Below, piece after piece: positions 11,991 through 27,674 of a stretch of 64,000 bases of DNA. Under the pieces are notes generated by a model. It was given only the letters and a program-made list of their open reading frames with translations, made no database searches and was not told where the DNA came from. Origin of the DNA: Paramacrobiotus metropolitanus (lineage: Eukaryota > Tardigrada > Eutardigrada > Parachela > Macrobiotidae). The stretch is taken from assembly GCF_019649055.1 (NCBI RefSeq), contig NW_026570287.1, positions 372,001 through 436,000 on the forward strand, in the 5' to 3' direction. The translations under genes and the position numbers were made by a program. Position 1 is the stretch's first letter; the number at the start of each line of letters is the position of its first letter.

Positions 11991-14072
11991 TCAAGCATTT
12001 CGACATAAAGGCACAGCCGGCGCTGCGGCCATTTTCATTAGATAGTCCTGTACGCAGTACGGCAAAAACGGTAGAATAAACCCACGCAATCTGGCTCCCG
12101 TACTCCCCGGTACATAGCGCAGTTTAGGATGCTCCGATATCACCGCATCCTCCATACAGTCGACCGGCTCCGATAAGCGTGCGCAGGAACTAGCTGAAAC
12201 CTTTTCCAGGTGTTTCTTGAAGGCCGCGTAATAAGCTTCACCGTAAAATGTCCGCATTTCCTCTGAAGAGTTCTGCCAGTGTTTGTCAACGGCGGAAAGG
12301 CCCACTGCGGCATCGTTCATGGTTGTTTTGTATGCACCGGGCTCAACAAGGGATACTAAAAATCATACATAGATTGTTACGTAACGTATTTCGGTTGTCC
12401 AAGCCGACATTCTGTACGCTGACCTTTAATTCCAAATTTTTTCAGTTCGCGGCGTAATCCGTCAGCCAAGGCAATCTGAGCGTGTTTGGTCATACTGTAT
12501 CCCACCATACCGGGAATCGCATAGCGTCCTGTAAAAGCACCACAACATGTACAAAGCCTTTTGGCGGTTAAGCTACCCATAGTCATTCAAGGGAATTAAC
12601 TTGCTAACCGGAAAGACTAGCCACAATCACAATGCGGCCAGCTGATTCGCGTAAAAGTGGCAAAAAGGCCTTCATCACGCGGACAGTGCCCAAAGTGTTC
12701 ACATCCATCAATTTCTGCAAATTAGTTGTGTATAGACTTCCTATATTTTACAGGACATGCGCACAGTACTGGTCAATGTGCGCAAGCAGATAAGAAGTAA
12801 GTAGCTTTAATTTTTAACTTTTTTTTATATTTGCACCTCGTAATCCTCCACTGGCACCCATTCGAACTCACAATAACTCACAATTCCGGCATTGTTTACC
12901 AGAGCAAATAACTCTGCAAAACAAAAATGGCATAAAAACAAAAACTGGAGATTGTAATTTTCGCACTGTTCTGAACAAATGACTTGCATATTAAAATAAT
13001 ACTCGTATCATACGAGCCGCCAGCATAATCACTTGTATATATGTACAAAGTATATGCTTCTACAATAAAAGCAATAATCGAAGAGTATTAATTTAGATTA
13101 AGATGGCTGGTATAGGGTATAGTACTCGTACACACACATGTATACGATAATATTTGACCAGTATTAAATTTAATTTGCCGCTAAAGTACATTTATTGCAT
13201 AGTTCATATTGGCATCATTACTTGCCAAGCTTTTTCGCGCGCAACTGTTCCTTGATTTTTGCCGCACAGTCGATAACCTGCTGATTTTTTGTCACATCAC
13301 ATTCCACAACCTCGATGCGATCTTCCGCTTTGCCTTTGGCCCGCAGCGTCTCAGCACCTGGAGATGACTCCGATAAGCACCCGGCAAATACATAAAACCC
13401 CAGTTTGTGCAAACGGTGAGCTAATTCCTGGCTGCAAAATTGCAAGAATAATTACAATCCTCACATTCTAATTTAAAATGGTGCTCCAATCATTTTCAGA
13501 AAAGATAAACTACCGGACAGATAAACTACCGGACAAAATGCTTACTTAAAAAAAGGAGTAAGCCAAATTTTCTGTACCATACTGAAGATTTGCGTATACC
13601 TATACGATACAGCAAGCAGAATTGTGCATCGTATCACCTTATTTTATGCAATATTTTTTTAGTAGATCCAACATATGTAAATTTGCAGCAACTCCAAAAT
13701 TAATGTTTCGTAAAAATAAGTTTTCGGCAGATGGAAAAATTCTGAGAGAGCAGATGAGCAGGAAAAATGCATCGCCACGATACTTACGCACCCAAATCCC
13801 GTATCACATCCCGTTACGAATACTGCTCGTCCCTGTGGATCAACGGTCTTCCCCTTGGCACTGCCAAATAATTTCTCCAGATAGCTGTTGAAGACAATGC
13901 TGATGAAGGCGCCCAGACTCAGCGCCACCACCGACTTGCCAACGTACGCTACAATGCAGGATATCAGTGGCGAGTACACAGTGCATAATGTTACGCAGAG
14001 AAACAATGCGACAAACACCGCAGGACCCCGCAAAGTTGGCGAAAAGGCGTCCATACTGCTGCTGATGCTCAT
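11991..14072 (-). CDS. Membrane-anchored short-chain dehydrogenase (SDR9C/HSD17B2-like), copy A
   Basis: An NAD(P)-dependent oxidoreductase of the retinol/hydroxysteroid/hydroxybutyrate dehydrogenase type; the substrate cannot be read from sequence. Exons on the minus strand: 14072-13792, 13431-13226, 12913-12837, 12714-12609, 12528-12424, 12355-11991; 379 residues. Two hydrophobic segments lie in the first 70 residues. They are followed by the cofactor loop TGCDTGFG, the structural VNNAG, a catalytic Ser region (VASLSG) and the active-site Y-x3-K (YSMTK). The stretch FAGCLSESSPGAETLR resembles HSD17B2. The intron after 13226 begins GC (G|GCAAGT) and ends AG. Only this choice keeps the frame, and it matches the phase-1 intron at the same codon in the paralogue at 19068-23047. 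The intron after 13792 uses the donor GTGCGT. The start codon is the first ATG before the hydrophobic segment. Confidence 0.9.
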
Positions 14073-14869
14073 CGTCGAGTGAGCGAAGGAGTGCAATTAA
14101 TTCCGAACTAACAACACTTCATCCGCAAACCGAACGACGTAGAATTGTTCCGCTGATGATAGGGTGTTGCGTGCTACACTTTGTCTTCCGGTTCGATCAG
14201 TGATAGCATAATGTGGTTGACTCGTATAAGGGCATCGGTTGCCGGCATACGCGCAGCAGTGATAATCGGCTGATAGTGAAAAAGATTAAGACGGCAAAGT
14301 CCTGATAATACCGCAATTATTTTGATGATTATCCGGCGACGTCACATTGCCAGTGTACTGTTTTGACGACGTTGGCGCATTTCTCGCATAAAAACTGATG
14401 ATGGTCACTTTTAGACAAATATATAAAGATAAAAAGTATGATACGACTTCACCGCATATGTACGAGAATAGTTTCACAGCATGACCTCTGGTCACCGGCT
14501 GGGGATCGCAGCAATACTTCCGGTATAAGGATAATAAAACGCTGGTCATTAGCAACCGGAATATTTCAGTACTTTTTGAGTATAATGCGATCATTAATCC
14601 TTTGATTTACACACATATGGTGTGGCACACATATGGTTATGTTCCTCATGATGATTATCTGTATCCAGAAAAATAGTTCATCAAAAAACCAAGAAAATGT
14701 ATCGTCGACGAAGGCGAAAACTATCGAACTAACTCGATGTTGAAAACTGAAACCATACGGCAGATGTATTGTTTGGAGCAAATAAAAATTATGCCTAAAA
14801 AGCTACTGTAGGCAGTTCACAAGCATTAAGTCACAAGTCAGTAGATAAATAAACACTTTTCTCAACCAC
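14073..14869. other. Intergenic, SDR copy A promoter side
   Basis: No gene seen. The direct pair CACATATGGT at about 14611-14636 is a minor local repeat. Confidence 0.4.
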
Positions 14870-15074
14870 ATGACGTCCTCAGTGGACGACGTGGATAACT
14901 TGTTTGGGCAACAATGGTAAGTAATCGCATAATTAGGATTTCGTTCATTAATCAAGAAAAGAACCGAACAGTACAAGTCGAGGAATTACCAAACCTGTTG
15001 GCGCCGCCCTGCAGCCATTGGTGTTCTACCGTGCAATTGCACTGCACAATCCGTTCACAAAAATTAAGCATTAG
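14870..15074 (+). CDS. Possible two-exon small protein
   Basis: ATG 14870 opens MTSSVDDVDNLFGQQ, interrupted by a strong donor (TG|GTAAGT). A 55-base intron (14917-14971) ends AACAG. Exon 2 (14972-15074) continues in phase as TSRGITKPVGAAL and LVFYRAIALHNPF to a TAG; 49 residues in total. Intron size, donor and phase are typical of this window, and the composition looks protein-like. I do not recognise the family. It could be a real small gene, one end of a longer gene with further exons, or chance. Confidence 0.38.
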
Positions 15075-15553
15075 TAACAATCTTTTCAAAAAAACTTTCA
15101 ATAATACAGTTTAAGAACACTTTTCAACATCCCTTTATTAAAGCTAACTTTTTGTCACTTTCAGCATAAGAGCAGCTGGAGCATATAACAATGGGTGATG
15201 CTAAAGTTTTTAATTTCTTTCTGAATAAAAGACGCACTAAATATCATATCATCTGTTTCTCAACACTGCCACGGTCAACTCGATAGGCGTTCCATAAAAC
15301 AGCACACTAAAGCAAATAAAAAAACCAAGTCTGTCAAGTTTCACCTCCGACGAAACCAAAAAAGAATGCGGAAAGAATTCAAGAAAATTATTTTTGGAAT
15401 GTATTAAAAATTAACACTGGGTAGCAATTCATAGTTGTATTCTTGAACGATTTATAAAAACCGGGAAAACGAATCATTATACGCACACACCGGGACGTGT
15501 AGTGACGACGCTAAAAAAATAATGCCAGATCCAACGTAAGCATCGGCAGCCAT
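15075..15553. other. Short intergenic region 3' of GNPNAT1
   Basis: AT-rich sequence with no supportable gene. It presumably holds the 3' end of the minus-strand GNPNAT1 transcript. Confidence 0.4.
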
Positions 15554-16129
15554 TCAGCTTCGGTATCGCACAGCCATGTAGTTCTGTCCTGGCTCCACTT
15601 TATACCCAAACTTTTCGTAGAACTTGATAATATTGTCCTCCGATTCCAGGGAAATTTTATAGCAGCCCAACACTTTCCCCATAGTGGTTACCACATCCAT
15701 AATCACCGCAGCCAAATTTCCCTGAGAATAGCGATAATCTTTGATGCTGGCTTCCCGATCCACTACCACATCCTCAATACGTCCACGCAGCGCTGCGGAA
15801 TGGATGAATTTATGCTCAATCTCCAGCGTGCCCGTAGCGACAATCTTGTGCGCTGCCAGATCTTCGATGACGACAATGTAGTAGATATCCTTGTAGGCTT
15901 GCATCGTTTGGAACTGCTCGGCGAATTTGGCTGCGGATACGTCGCCCACCTTCGTGTGCTGGGCCAGCAGATCCAGGTAGCCTTTGCTGAAGTCCTCCTT
16001 GTGCAGGGGTCGCAGACGGAGATTGCGCGATAAGAGATCCGATTCGTGAATATCGTACTTGCTGTTATTGCTGTTAAGGAGATCCTTCAGCTTGTCCAAA
16101 GGGAATAGGAATTCTGCTGATTCGGCCAT
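15554..16129 (-). CDS. GNPNAT1: Glucosamine-6-phosphate N-acetyltransferase
   Basis: This enzyme transfers acetyl from acetyl-CoA to glucosamine-6-phosphate, a step toward UDP-GlcNAc and hence chitin and glycans. A single coding exon of 191 residues begins at an ATG in good context (AAAAATGGC). An acceptor-like TTTCAG just upstream suggests a 5' untranslated intron. Family landmarks: LRPLHKEDFSKGYLDLL near the N terminus, GTLEIEHKFIH, RGRIEDVVVD, and the C-terminal CYKISLE and FYEKFGYK. Between VVVD and CYKI this protein has 32 residues where the human enzyme has about 25. The usual acetyl-CoA loop (RGKQLGKLL in human) reads YRYSQGNLAAV, so the second glycine is displaced. The fold is clearly retained; whether catalysis is normal cannot be told. 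Confidence 0.9.
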   Translation of the reverse strand: MAESAEFLFPLDKLKDLLNSNNSKYDIHESDLLSRNLRLRPLHKEDFSKGYLDLLAQHTKVGDVSAAKFAEQFQTMQAYKDIYYIVVIEDLAAHKIVATGTLEIEHKFIHSAALRGRIEDVVVDREASIKDYRYSQGNLAAVIMDVVTTMGKVLGCYKISLESEDNIIKFYEKFGYKVEPGQNYMAVRYRS

Positions 16130-19067
16130 TTTTGCTGCGATTCTGAAAGCAATAAAACCTGTTGCATAAATGATAAATGCAGCTGGCGCGACAAATGTCA
16201 CAGTGTTTCCCGAGTCGCGACACTACCAGATATCACGCCAGAACCTTCGGAATGGTCTGTTATAAAATTATTCTACCGTACAAGAGGAAGAAGAGAGAGG
16301 CTAAAACCTTATTTGTTCTTCTCAAATTAGTTCAAAACATAAAAAAAGGGACAACTACAAAGTAGACTGACACTGGCACTGCTTGTAGATTTCAAGATTT
16401 GTTGCTGGTGGCAGCTGGCAGCGGCAGGCCAAAATTAAAACAGTTGATAGCTTGCAGCCCGTGGTCGGTAGCCGCTTTCGCATATTTTCACGAGTCAGCC
16501 GCCTCATACGCTGTTTTTTAGCCGTTCACCGTGGCGGCCTTCATTTTGCAGTTTGTTCGTTATATTGTGCTTGATTCTGTTGCCACAAATGGAAGGGCAA
16601 CATAAAGGTCAAGAACATATTTCCTGGTGTACATGTAGTGTCCTGTGTTTTAAGAACTTGCAATATGTACACTGTCACTGGATGGTAGCCAAAATTCAGC
16701 AAGGAAGGCGATGGTGGTCGTTACTTGATAATGGAGTGAATATTAATAGTAACGGAAGTTCCATAACGAGAACGGTGAGAGGTTAGTTTGCACTGCACTG
16801 CTTCGCAAAATCGGTTCACTGTTTAGTTAATCGGTCCACTCTTGTAAATTTTCATATTTTTGTGCAGTTTTGTAATTTTAATAACATTTAATACCGTCGA
16901 CATCCACCTGATGCTCCTTGTATCGGTAGATGCAAATATCGTTTTTAAATTTCGACAGTTTTTTCTTCGGCACTCTATCCGGTCACTCTATTCATACTGT
17001 ACATGAAGGGTGAATGTTGCAAAAGCTGTCGACTGTAGCATATTGCCGATACAGTATATAAATAGCTGTGGCGTTTGACGTTTAGTTTAGGAATGGCGGG
17101 TTGTTTGCATAACACTAATTACCGAGGGGACAAAACAGCTGCTTGTTTGTCGTTAATTTCCGTCGCCAATAACACACGCCGTTCGTGAAAGTAACCTTAA
17201 AACAGCCCGTTTCAGCTACATCATTTTCACTCAGAACGACACGCCTGCGCTTTCACGTTCGACAGAAAGATTCCATGGCGCCGGTCTGCGCCGGATGTGT
17301 GCTTTTTTAACCTTTTCCGTAAATCGAGATCGCTGATTGTGAGACTGAAATCCACGAAAAGCAATATCAATAATAACCAATATTTTCCTAGCTACTAAAT
17401 AATAATTGAAATAGAGTGGGGAAACAGATAAGGCTGTATGGTATAACAGACAGACAATACTGCATGACCAACCAGCACAGAACACCATTCATATTAAAAT
17501 TATTGCTCGAGTTTATTGGTTTCTTAATTACGTAAAGGTCTGGATCTAGGGAAAACGTCATATCCGTGAAAGAAGGACACGTGTAAATGAAAATTTACTG
17601 ACGGGATAAGCAATGTGAATTGTTCTTATATCTTCAATCTGTTTGTGTCACATTTGTACGATAAAAAGTGCGCATCGTATCATAGCGCTATTCCGGCAGC
17701 TTGTAATCAAATCACTGCAGCGACGTCAACTGCGAACGGACGTCGTATATACTCGTACTAATTACGTAGCTGTGGTTTTCTGACGCACTGGGTCAGAGAT
17801 CAAATTATTATATCCATTTCGTAAAGTAACTATGTATTAGAAAAAATTGCTGATATGACCTGAATCTTTTGTAACCATGTCCGAAAAAAATGCTGATGTA
17901 ACGTTACTAGTCTGGGACTAATTAAATAGAATCTCATTTAACACAGTGGATTTCGTGTACGTTACTGACAGTTCTGGTATCAGTTAATTTGTTGTGAACT
18001 GAACATAGTGCTTCTTACCCCGTATGTAGTACAGTACTGTTGCTTTTGGTTAGCTCTATATAAAAGCCATAAATAATTGTTGTACCTTTTTCACAGTTTA
18101 TGGCAAAGGTTTTACTGTAAAAATTTTCCAAAAGTGCATGAAGTAAGATTACCACATATTTGATATCTACCTATTTATATGTGCGTACCCTTAATGTATC
18201 AGGACACTTACCATATACGCTTTACTGTATATAGAATAATAATAATTTTTCTGAGCCTTGTTTGTTCAGCCCTCCGTGTAAAATATTCAGAAGGCTTTAA
18301 ACAAATGCTTTCTGAGTTTTTGGTTTAACAGAACGTTTCTTAGGTTCTGTTTTAAGGTTCCTTGATGGTGTTGCAGCTGATTGTTAATTTTAATTAGGAA
18401 TAGCGGGGTTCGGTGTAAAAATTCTGATGATGGACGGATGGTTAAAGTTACAGCCGCAAACACTTAAATTTGAAACAAGAAACTTAAGCCAAATCAATAC
18501 AAGCACTTCGCGATCGGTATTTTACTCCCAAAGTGATTCATGCCGGCCTTTACGATTAGCGTAAATTTTCCGGCCATGTCAACAAACTACGCAGTCGTCG
18601 TTACTGACATATGTGCAAACGTAGCAGGCAACGGAAGTTTGCATCATAACTTAAAGATAGTTCTAGTTTGTCAATCAATGCAAACCCAGAAGCATTAATG
18701 TGTGTAGTGTTTGTACAATACTTCTGCTGGCAAAACTAACCTATATGTATACAGTATCTCACAGGATAAACCGTTACGCCCCTTTTGTTGCACGAGAGTG
18801 CTGTTTTTCATTCGTTCCACAAAAACGGCAGGTCAATAGCATGTACAGTACCAGTCGGTGTTGTGCCCATAAATACATATTATATTCACATGAAACTTTT
18901 CTGACATAATTTATCACAACACTTTTCGTGACGTAATAGTAGTCGTTAAGAGCATCAGCGATTGTGGGATTTTCTGAGCCTGCATCTGCATATATAAAAA
19001 TGTTTCCATTCTGCCATTCCACGTATTGTCCTTACATTTATCCCTATTCGTAACAATTATCGCCCAA
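16130..19067. other. 3-kb intergenic region without a recognised gene
   Basis: I see no coding exon I would defend. A TATA-like TATATAAAT lies at 17055-17063 on the plus strand, about 30 bases before a short ATG frame of some 30 codons, which I do not call a gene. The octamer TACTCGTA occurs at 17750. Minus-strand frames at 17231-17488 and 18774-19102 have no family features. Confidence 0.4.
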
Positions 19068-22000
19068 ATGCAACCAATGCGAAACAGTATTGTTAAGGTC
19101 ATCTGCGGCTGGTTGACGTTATACTTCGCCTATAAACTGCTGGCCGTTATTATGCGAGTGGAAATTTTTGAATACGTTATCTTAACACTGGGTCGATGTT
19201 TCTTTACCTTTGTGTTTACAGTAGCGGTATTGAAATACATTGATTATTTTTATGAGCGGTCACAAAAATCGAAAACAGTGCATCCTCAAGGAAAAGCCGT
19301 TCTTATCACCGGATGTGACACGGGATTTGGGTAAGCTGCTCATACACTACCAATGTCTTTGTCAGGTTTTCTTGGGAATGCAGATTTTCAATTCCATTAA
19401 TAAATGGTTGAGATGTAATACAAGCTAAAGTTAAAATGTTTTTGGAACATTGGTGACCTAAATTGCAAGCTTCAAAAACAGAAATAAAAAATTAAACAAA
19501 AAGTTTGATACTTATAGTTTTAAGAAAAATTTCTCCTAATATGCGCGCTGGGCAGTAACTGTAAAAAGTGCGTAATAGTTATAAAAACTACATTTTAAGA
19601 ATAAGGATTACACCTAACAAAATAACTGCAGTTTACCTTTTTACCAGCAAAGCATTATTATTATAAGCATTGTTGTACTACCGTAATGCAAAACCTTTGT
19701 GTTTCTTTATACGAAAATAGCATAAAACTGCGCAAGCCTGACGTTTCTCTCAATGTTACAGTTTGGATGAATTTCTTCGGGTTAATGCAAACAGTGCGCA
19801 TGCGTCAACATAGGGCATATTTTTAGGGTGGTATTTATGGTATACTACCTTGTTGCGTATTTTAGTTTTATGCTAAAAACTGTATCAGACAAATGATATA
19901 AGTATCTATATTTCTTGACTACAGCTTGTAATTACGGAATTAATTACACAGTAAAACTGATTATCGAAACTAGCACTCGTATTGCGCTAATGCATTAACT
20001 GACTCGTCCGTACAATATGCCAAACCGCAACCATTAACTTGTAATAACTAATTAGGTTCGAGACAGCCTTGAGACTTTACTGCATGGGATTCCAAGTATA
20101 CGCAGGCTGCTTGGACCCAAAAATTAACGGCGGTCTCACATTGTCCTCTGTGGACAAGAACAACCGGCTGGTAACTTTGACGATGGATGTGACCAACGCG
20201 GAACAAGTGGACAACGCCTACCAGTTCATCTCCAGCCATCTAGAAGCCAAAAATCTCAGTGTGTATATTGAAATTCTTATAAAAATGACTTCTGTATGAT
20301 ACGTATGATTATGTGGATCCATCGCCAGCATTTTTGACTATACAGGTTTATGGGCTATCGTCAATAATGCCGGGGTGTGCTCGTGGAGCGAGCTGGAGTT
20401 TTGTTCGACGGAGACTTACCAGGTTGTTTAGAAGAACAACCTTAATCATCTCTTTTAAAAATTGGCAATTATACTTATATAATTTTGTTTTCGCTTTCAG
20501 AAAGTGTTAAATACAAATACCCTTGGAGCAGTGCGCGTTACAAAAACATTTTTGCCGCTACTGAAACAATTTCAAGGTCGTCTGATTATGGTTTCCAGTC
20601 TCGCAGGTAGGTTGCAGCAAAATATAAATGCATAGTGTAGCAGCTGCTATTATAGCAGTTATATCAAACCTTGTACCTAATATAAATGTAGTAAAAGCAG
20701 AAGAAGTCTTCTACTGATTGTGAATTTGTGAGTATCAGTTGTGTATTTTACCATTCAGTCATATTACGGTTTAAAATAACCGACATACTGATAATGCTTG
20801 TCATTATTTTATCCCGCCTAAACAGGTCTCCTTAGTTATCCGGGATTGACTGCATATTGTATGAGTAAACACGCGATTGCTGCATTGGCGGATGGTTTAC
20901 GTAAAGAATTTTCCAAATGGAATATTTCAGGTACGCTTTATTACGCACAGCGTAGCGTACGGGGCGGTAATTATCGGCAATAATCACCATGTATAAAAAA
21001 TTTTAACATGTCAACAAATGTTGGACATCTAATTAATAACAATTAAAATCATTAGGACTGATTGTGTCATGACATTTTCGTGATCACGATCACGCTTCCC
21101 TGCATGACAAATGTAGTCCTATTTTAATCGGCGCCTATCAAAATTTAATGGTATAGAACTGCTTTGCAATAGCCCGTAATCGAATCCGGTTGAACATTTT
21201 CGCCGGTGCAGAGCGTGTCGCGGCAAAATAGCCGGAGTGGATTATTAACACCGACAGTCTGTAATTAACCAACCGGAAATGGTTTAAGTATCGGACTAGT
21301 CCGTTTTACAATTTTTTTACTTCCGGAAGCGGAAGTGAATAATGCCGTAAGCCGATGCGTTGCTTTAAGGAAACCAGATTTAAATTCTATTCTGCCCTTA
21401 GTGGCGCTTAGATACGTCTTACATTCAGCGACACAAAAAATCGATGTCCAGGATATGTATCGGACCCGTCATCCCACAATTTAATATTTTGACTACCGCA
21501 TTTGTATGAAAACGCATACCAAAATAATAAAATACATTTTAACATACAATATACAGCCCTGCTCCGCCACACGCGGGCAGTAATAAAAACCTCCTGACTT
21601 CGAATGTTGAAGTGTACCATTTATACTTTATTTTTGCATGATAGTCCTTGGTCTATAGCAACTTTCTAAAATATGTTTCTAGGCAAGAAGCGAAAGAGCA
21701 GGGAATGAGAGCAAAAGTTTTACTTTAACTTTTTTCGAAAAAATCAGGTTGCTTATCAAGAAATAACTGTGTCTGATCAATAATATTTTAAAAATCCTAG
21801 ACGAATGAAAGCGATCAAATGGCAACGTAGCTTTCTATTGGTCCCTTCCCAAGTTCCGTTTAATCCTTAACATTATCTCTACAACTCTTAGTTCTCTTGG
21901 CATCCTCATTCTTCGGAAGGTACCGTTAACCATACAAGTCTATGGGAAATAGATCTTGTTTTAGGTTCACCTCGAGCGCTGATAGCGCAAGGTGCTTTTG

Positions 22001-23047
22001 TTAACCAGTAGCAGATACCTTTTGGGTGTGTCAATAATTTACAAAAAGGTCAACTCAAAAAAATCGGTTGTTGAAATTGCTATGAAGGCTAGTATAAACA
22101 TCTAAAAAATAACCGCTACCTTCTCCCCTTAAATACGGCTTGGCTCGCTACTGACACTTCAAAAGATCTCAGTTTTAGTATTTCTGAATCCGCAACAAAA
22201 AGTTACACCAGAAAAGTGCAAAGAAGAAAACGAAACGGCGCACAGAAGTATTTTTAAATTTATTTTGTGCAACTGCCCGCGTGTGGCGGAGCAGGGCTGT
22301 ACAATAAGCATTCCTCTGCGATGCAAAACATTTACTTTTATCAAGGATGTTTTCCCGGACGGACAATATTATCAGTAAATAACTTAACTATCCTCTGCAG
22401 CCTTTTTGGTAACTATTTATTCAGCAGAAGTGATTAATTTGCTAACGTGTACCCACCACTAGTATACATTATTATACACAACAATGGCTGTTTCAGTGAC
22501 AACGATCGAATCTGCCGGCTACCGTACTGCAATGGTCAATTCACAAAAAGTAAAGCACGATATGGACAATAACTGGAAGATGGCATCCAAATGCGTACAG
22601 GAAGAGTACGGCGAAGAATATTTTACCGCTTTCCGTAATGCTCACATCAAAAGATTATCGTCCCTTAGCGATAATATTGGTCAAGCCGTGGACACTATCG
22701 TAACGGCTGTGGAATCCGAGTATATTCGTGATCGGTACTATACGTCGTTAAAAGCTGAAATGCGTGCTTTTGGGAGGTTTTTGCCGCAAGAATGGCAAGA
22801 TATTTTTATGTTAACGTTTGAATCATTTGATTCTGTTTTGTGTCGTTTTAAATTTGGATTCCAACCAGAACCCGATGCAAGAAATGTTCTACTCGCTAAG
22901 GCAAATGAAATGTCAGAGTTTAATAGTTTATCAGCAGACAGCGACTTTACTGTACAAAAAGATCACGAAATTTTGTTGGAGGCAACCGATGCCTTAATAA
23001 AATCACAGAAATGCATTCAGGAGAGCTGCCTATGGTACATACCGTAA
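19068..23047 (+). CDS. Membrane-anchored short-chain dehydrogenase (SDR9C/HSD17B2-like), copy B
   Basis: Paralogue of the minus-strand gene at 11991-14072, in divergent orientation. Exons: 19068-19330, 20056-20258, 20346-20422, 20501-20606, 20826-20930, 22497-23047; 434 residues. Exons 3-5 have exactly the same lengths as in copy A (77, 106 and 105 bases) and the same phases. Two hydrophobic segments lie in the first 75 residues. They are followed by TGCDTGFG, VNNAG, VSSLAG and the catalytic YCMSK. The C-terminal exon is 186 bases longer than in copy A, adding about 60 polar residues (for example NEMSEFNSLSADSDF). The last intron is 1566 bases and contains an inverted-repeat element. Start: ATG 19068, with a second ATG nine bases downstream. 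The substrate is unknown. Confidence 0.9.
21552..22301. mobile_element. Non-autonomous element with 30-base terminal inverted repeats
   Basis: The ends are perfect inverted repeats: 21552-21581 begins TACAGCCCTGCTCC and 22272-22301 is its exact reverse complement. CAATA abuts both ends (21547-21551 and 22302-22306), a candidate 5-base target duplication. A TA duplication with a 28-base repeat beginning CAGCCC is an equally possible reading. The 750-base interior has no transposase frame. The element lies inside the last intron of SDR copy B. Confidence 0.85.
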
Positions 23048-24282
23048 ACATTTATCGGTTGCATTGCACTTATACCGTACAACAGATATTTTATTATTAG
23101 CTCGTAACCCTTTAGGTTATCTTGCTTATCAGCTGCTTAAAAACCGAATAATCATCTACTGTGTAGTACGATAAAGAGCTACTACGATTTGTATACTGGT
23201 TTATTGGCACGAGATGTTTGTTTATTTGTATGTCAAAAAATGGGGTACACCAATAGGTGTGCTTATCACTGTACTGACAGGCCGATATGCATGTGCAACT
23301 GCAAGATTAAAACATACTGTATTTAGGATTACTCATCCTTTCTAGCTTCTATACGATACTAATTTATAGCACAATAATTTTGTAAAATGCACAAGATTTT
23401 TGTGCCACACAAAATTAACCTTATCCCACTGGACAGTGAGTTAGTATACAATATTTTCGTACGGCAGTGTGGTTGATTAATCTAATAATTATGGTTTTCT
23501 TTACGATGTTACGCGAGAGCATAGTGATACTGTGCTCTCGTTACGCATAATGTTCTGATAGTCAAATACCGATATATGTATAATGTAGTAGTGTGGAAGG
23601 AAATACTGTACTACTACTACTCGAGTATAGGTATATTAAAAGATGCACGGTACTGCACTGTAGCAGTTCCAAAGTTCGCTATCAAGAAGCGTACGAAAAT
23701 CAGGTTCGTCATAGATGAAGTTTGCACAAGTTGCGCCTGTAGCAAACATGTTGTACGGTGCTTAGCAGTCCCATATTATGCTGCCAGTTCTGCTTTGCCC
23801 ATATGTTTTCAAATCCCTAATTGACTATTGAAAATCAGGTTGTAAAAAGCATTTATCAAGGAAGGTTTTACATTAAATTTTAGATTCAGAAGTTCAGCGG
23901 AATGAATCAATCGCTCGCTAAGTGTTAGCTTCATCTTTCCTTGGAAACTTGGATATCCTTTGTGCATCTCGCTCACGTTTGTTTAGTCGATGTTTCCAGC
24001 ATAGTTTGTGAGCCGTGGAACATGGGTACTGCAATTAGTAAAATTAGTCTTGAAATTTGTACGACCTCAGATTTTGTTGCAAGTAACAACCTGACATAAT
24101 TCAAACATAGATACCGTTAGTTTTTTATTTAATAGCTGAGATTTAAGAGAAAACGATAAATCTCTCGTAAACACCAGCAGACACCAATAGTATACAGAGT
24201 TACAGACGTCTGAAAGCAATGATGTCATGAAATATTACTCACAGCGGAAGCAGCGACTGTAATCAAGATCGCCTATACATCC
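23048..24282. other. Intergenic between SDR copy B and the MAP kinase
   Basis: AT-rich, with no convincing exon on either strand. An 82-residue frame at 23576-23824 has no recognisable domain and no splice partners. Confidence 0.4.

Positions 24283-27674
<3,392 letters not shown>

Noticed and set aside
17055-17185. TATA box plus short ATG frame as a gene
   Set aside because: Only about 30 codons, no domain and no splice signals.
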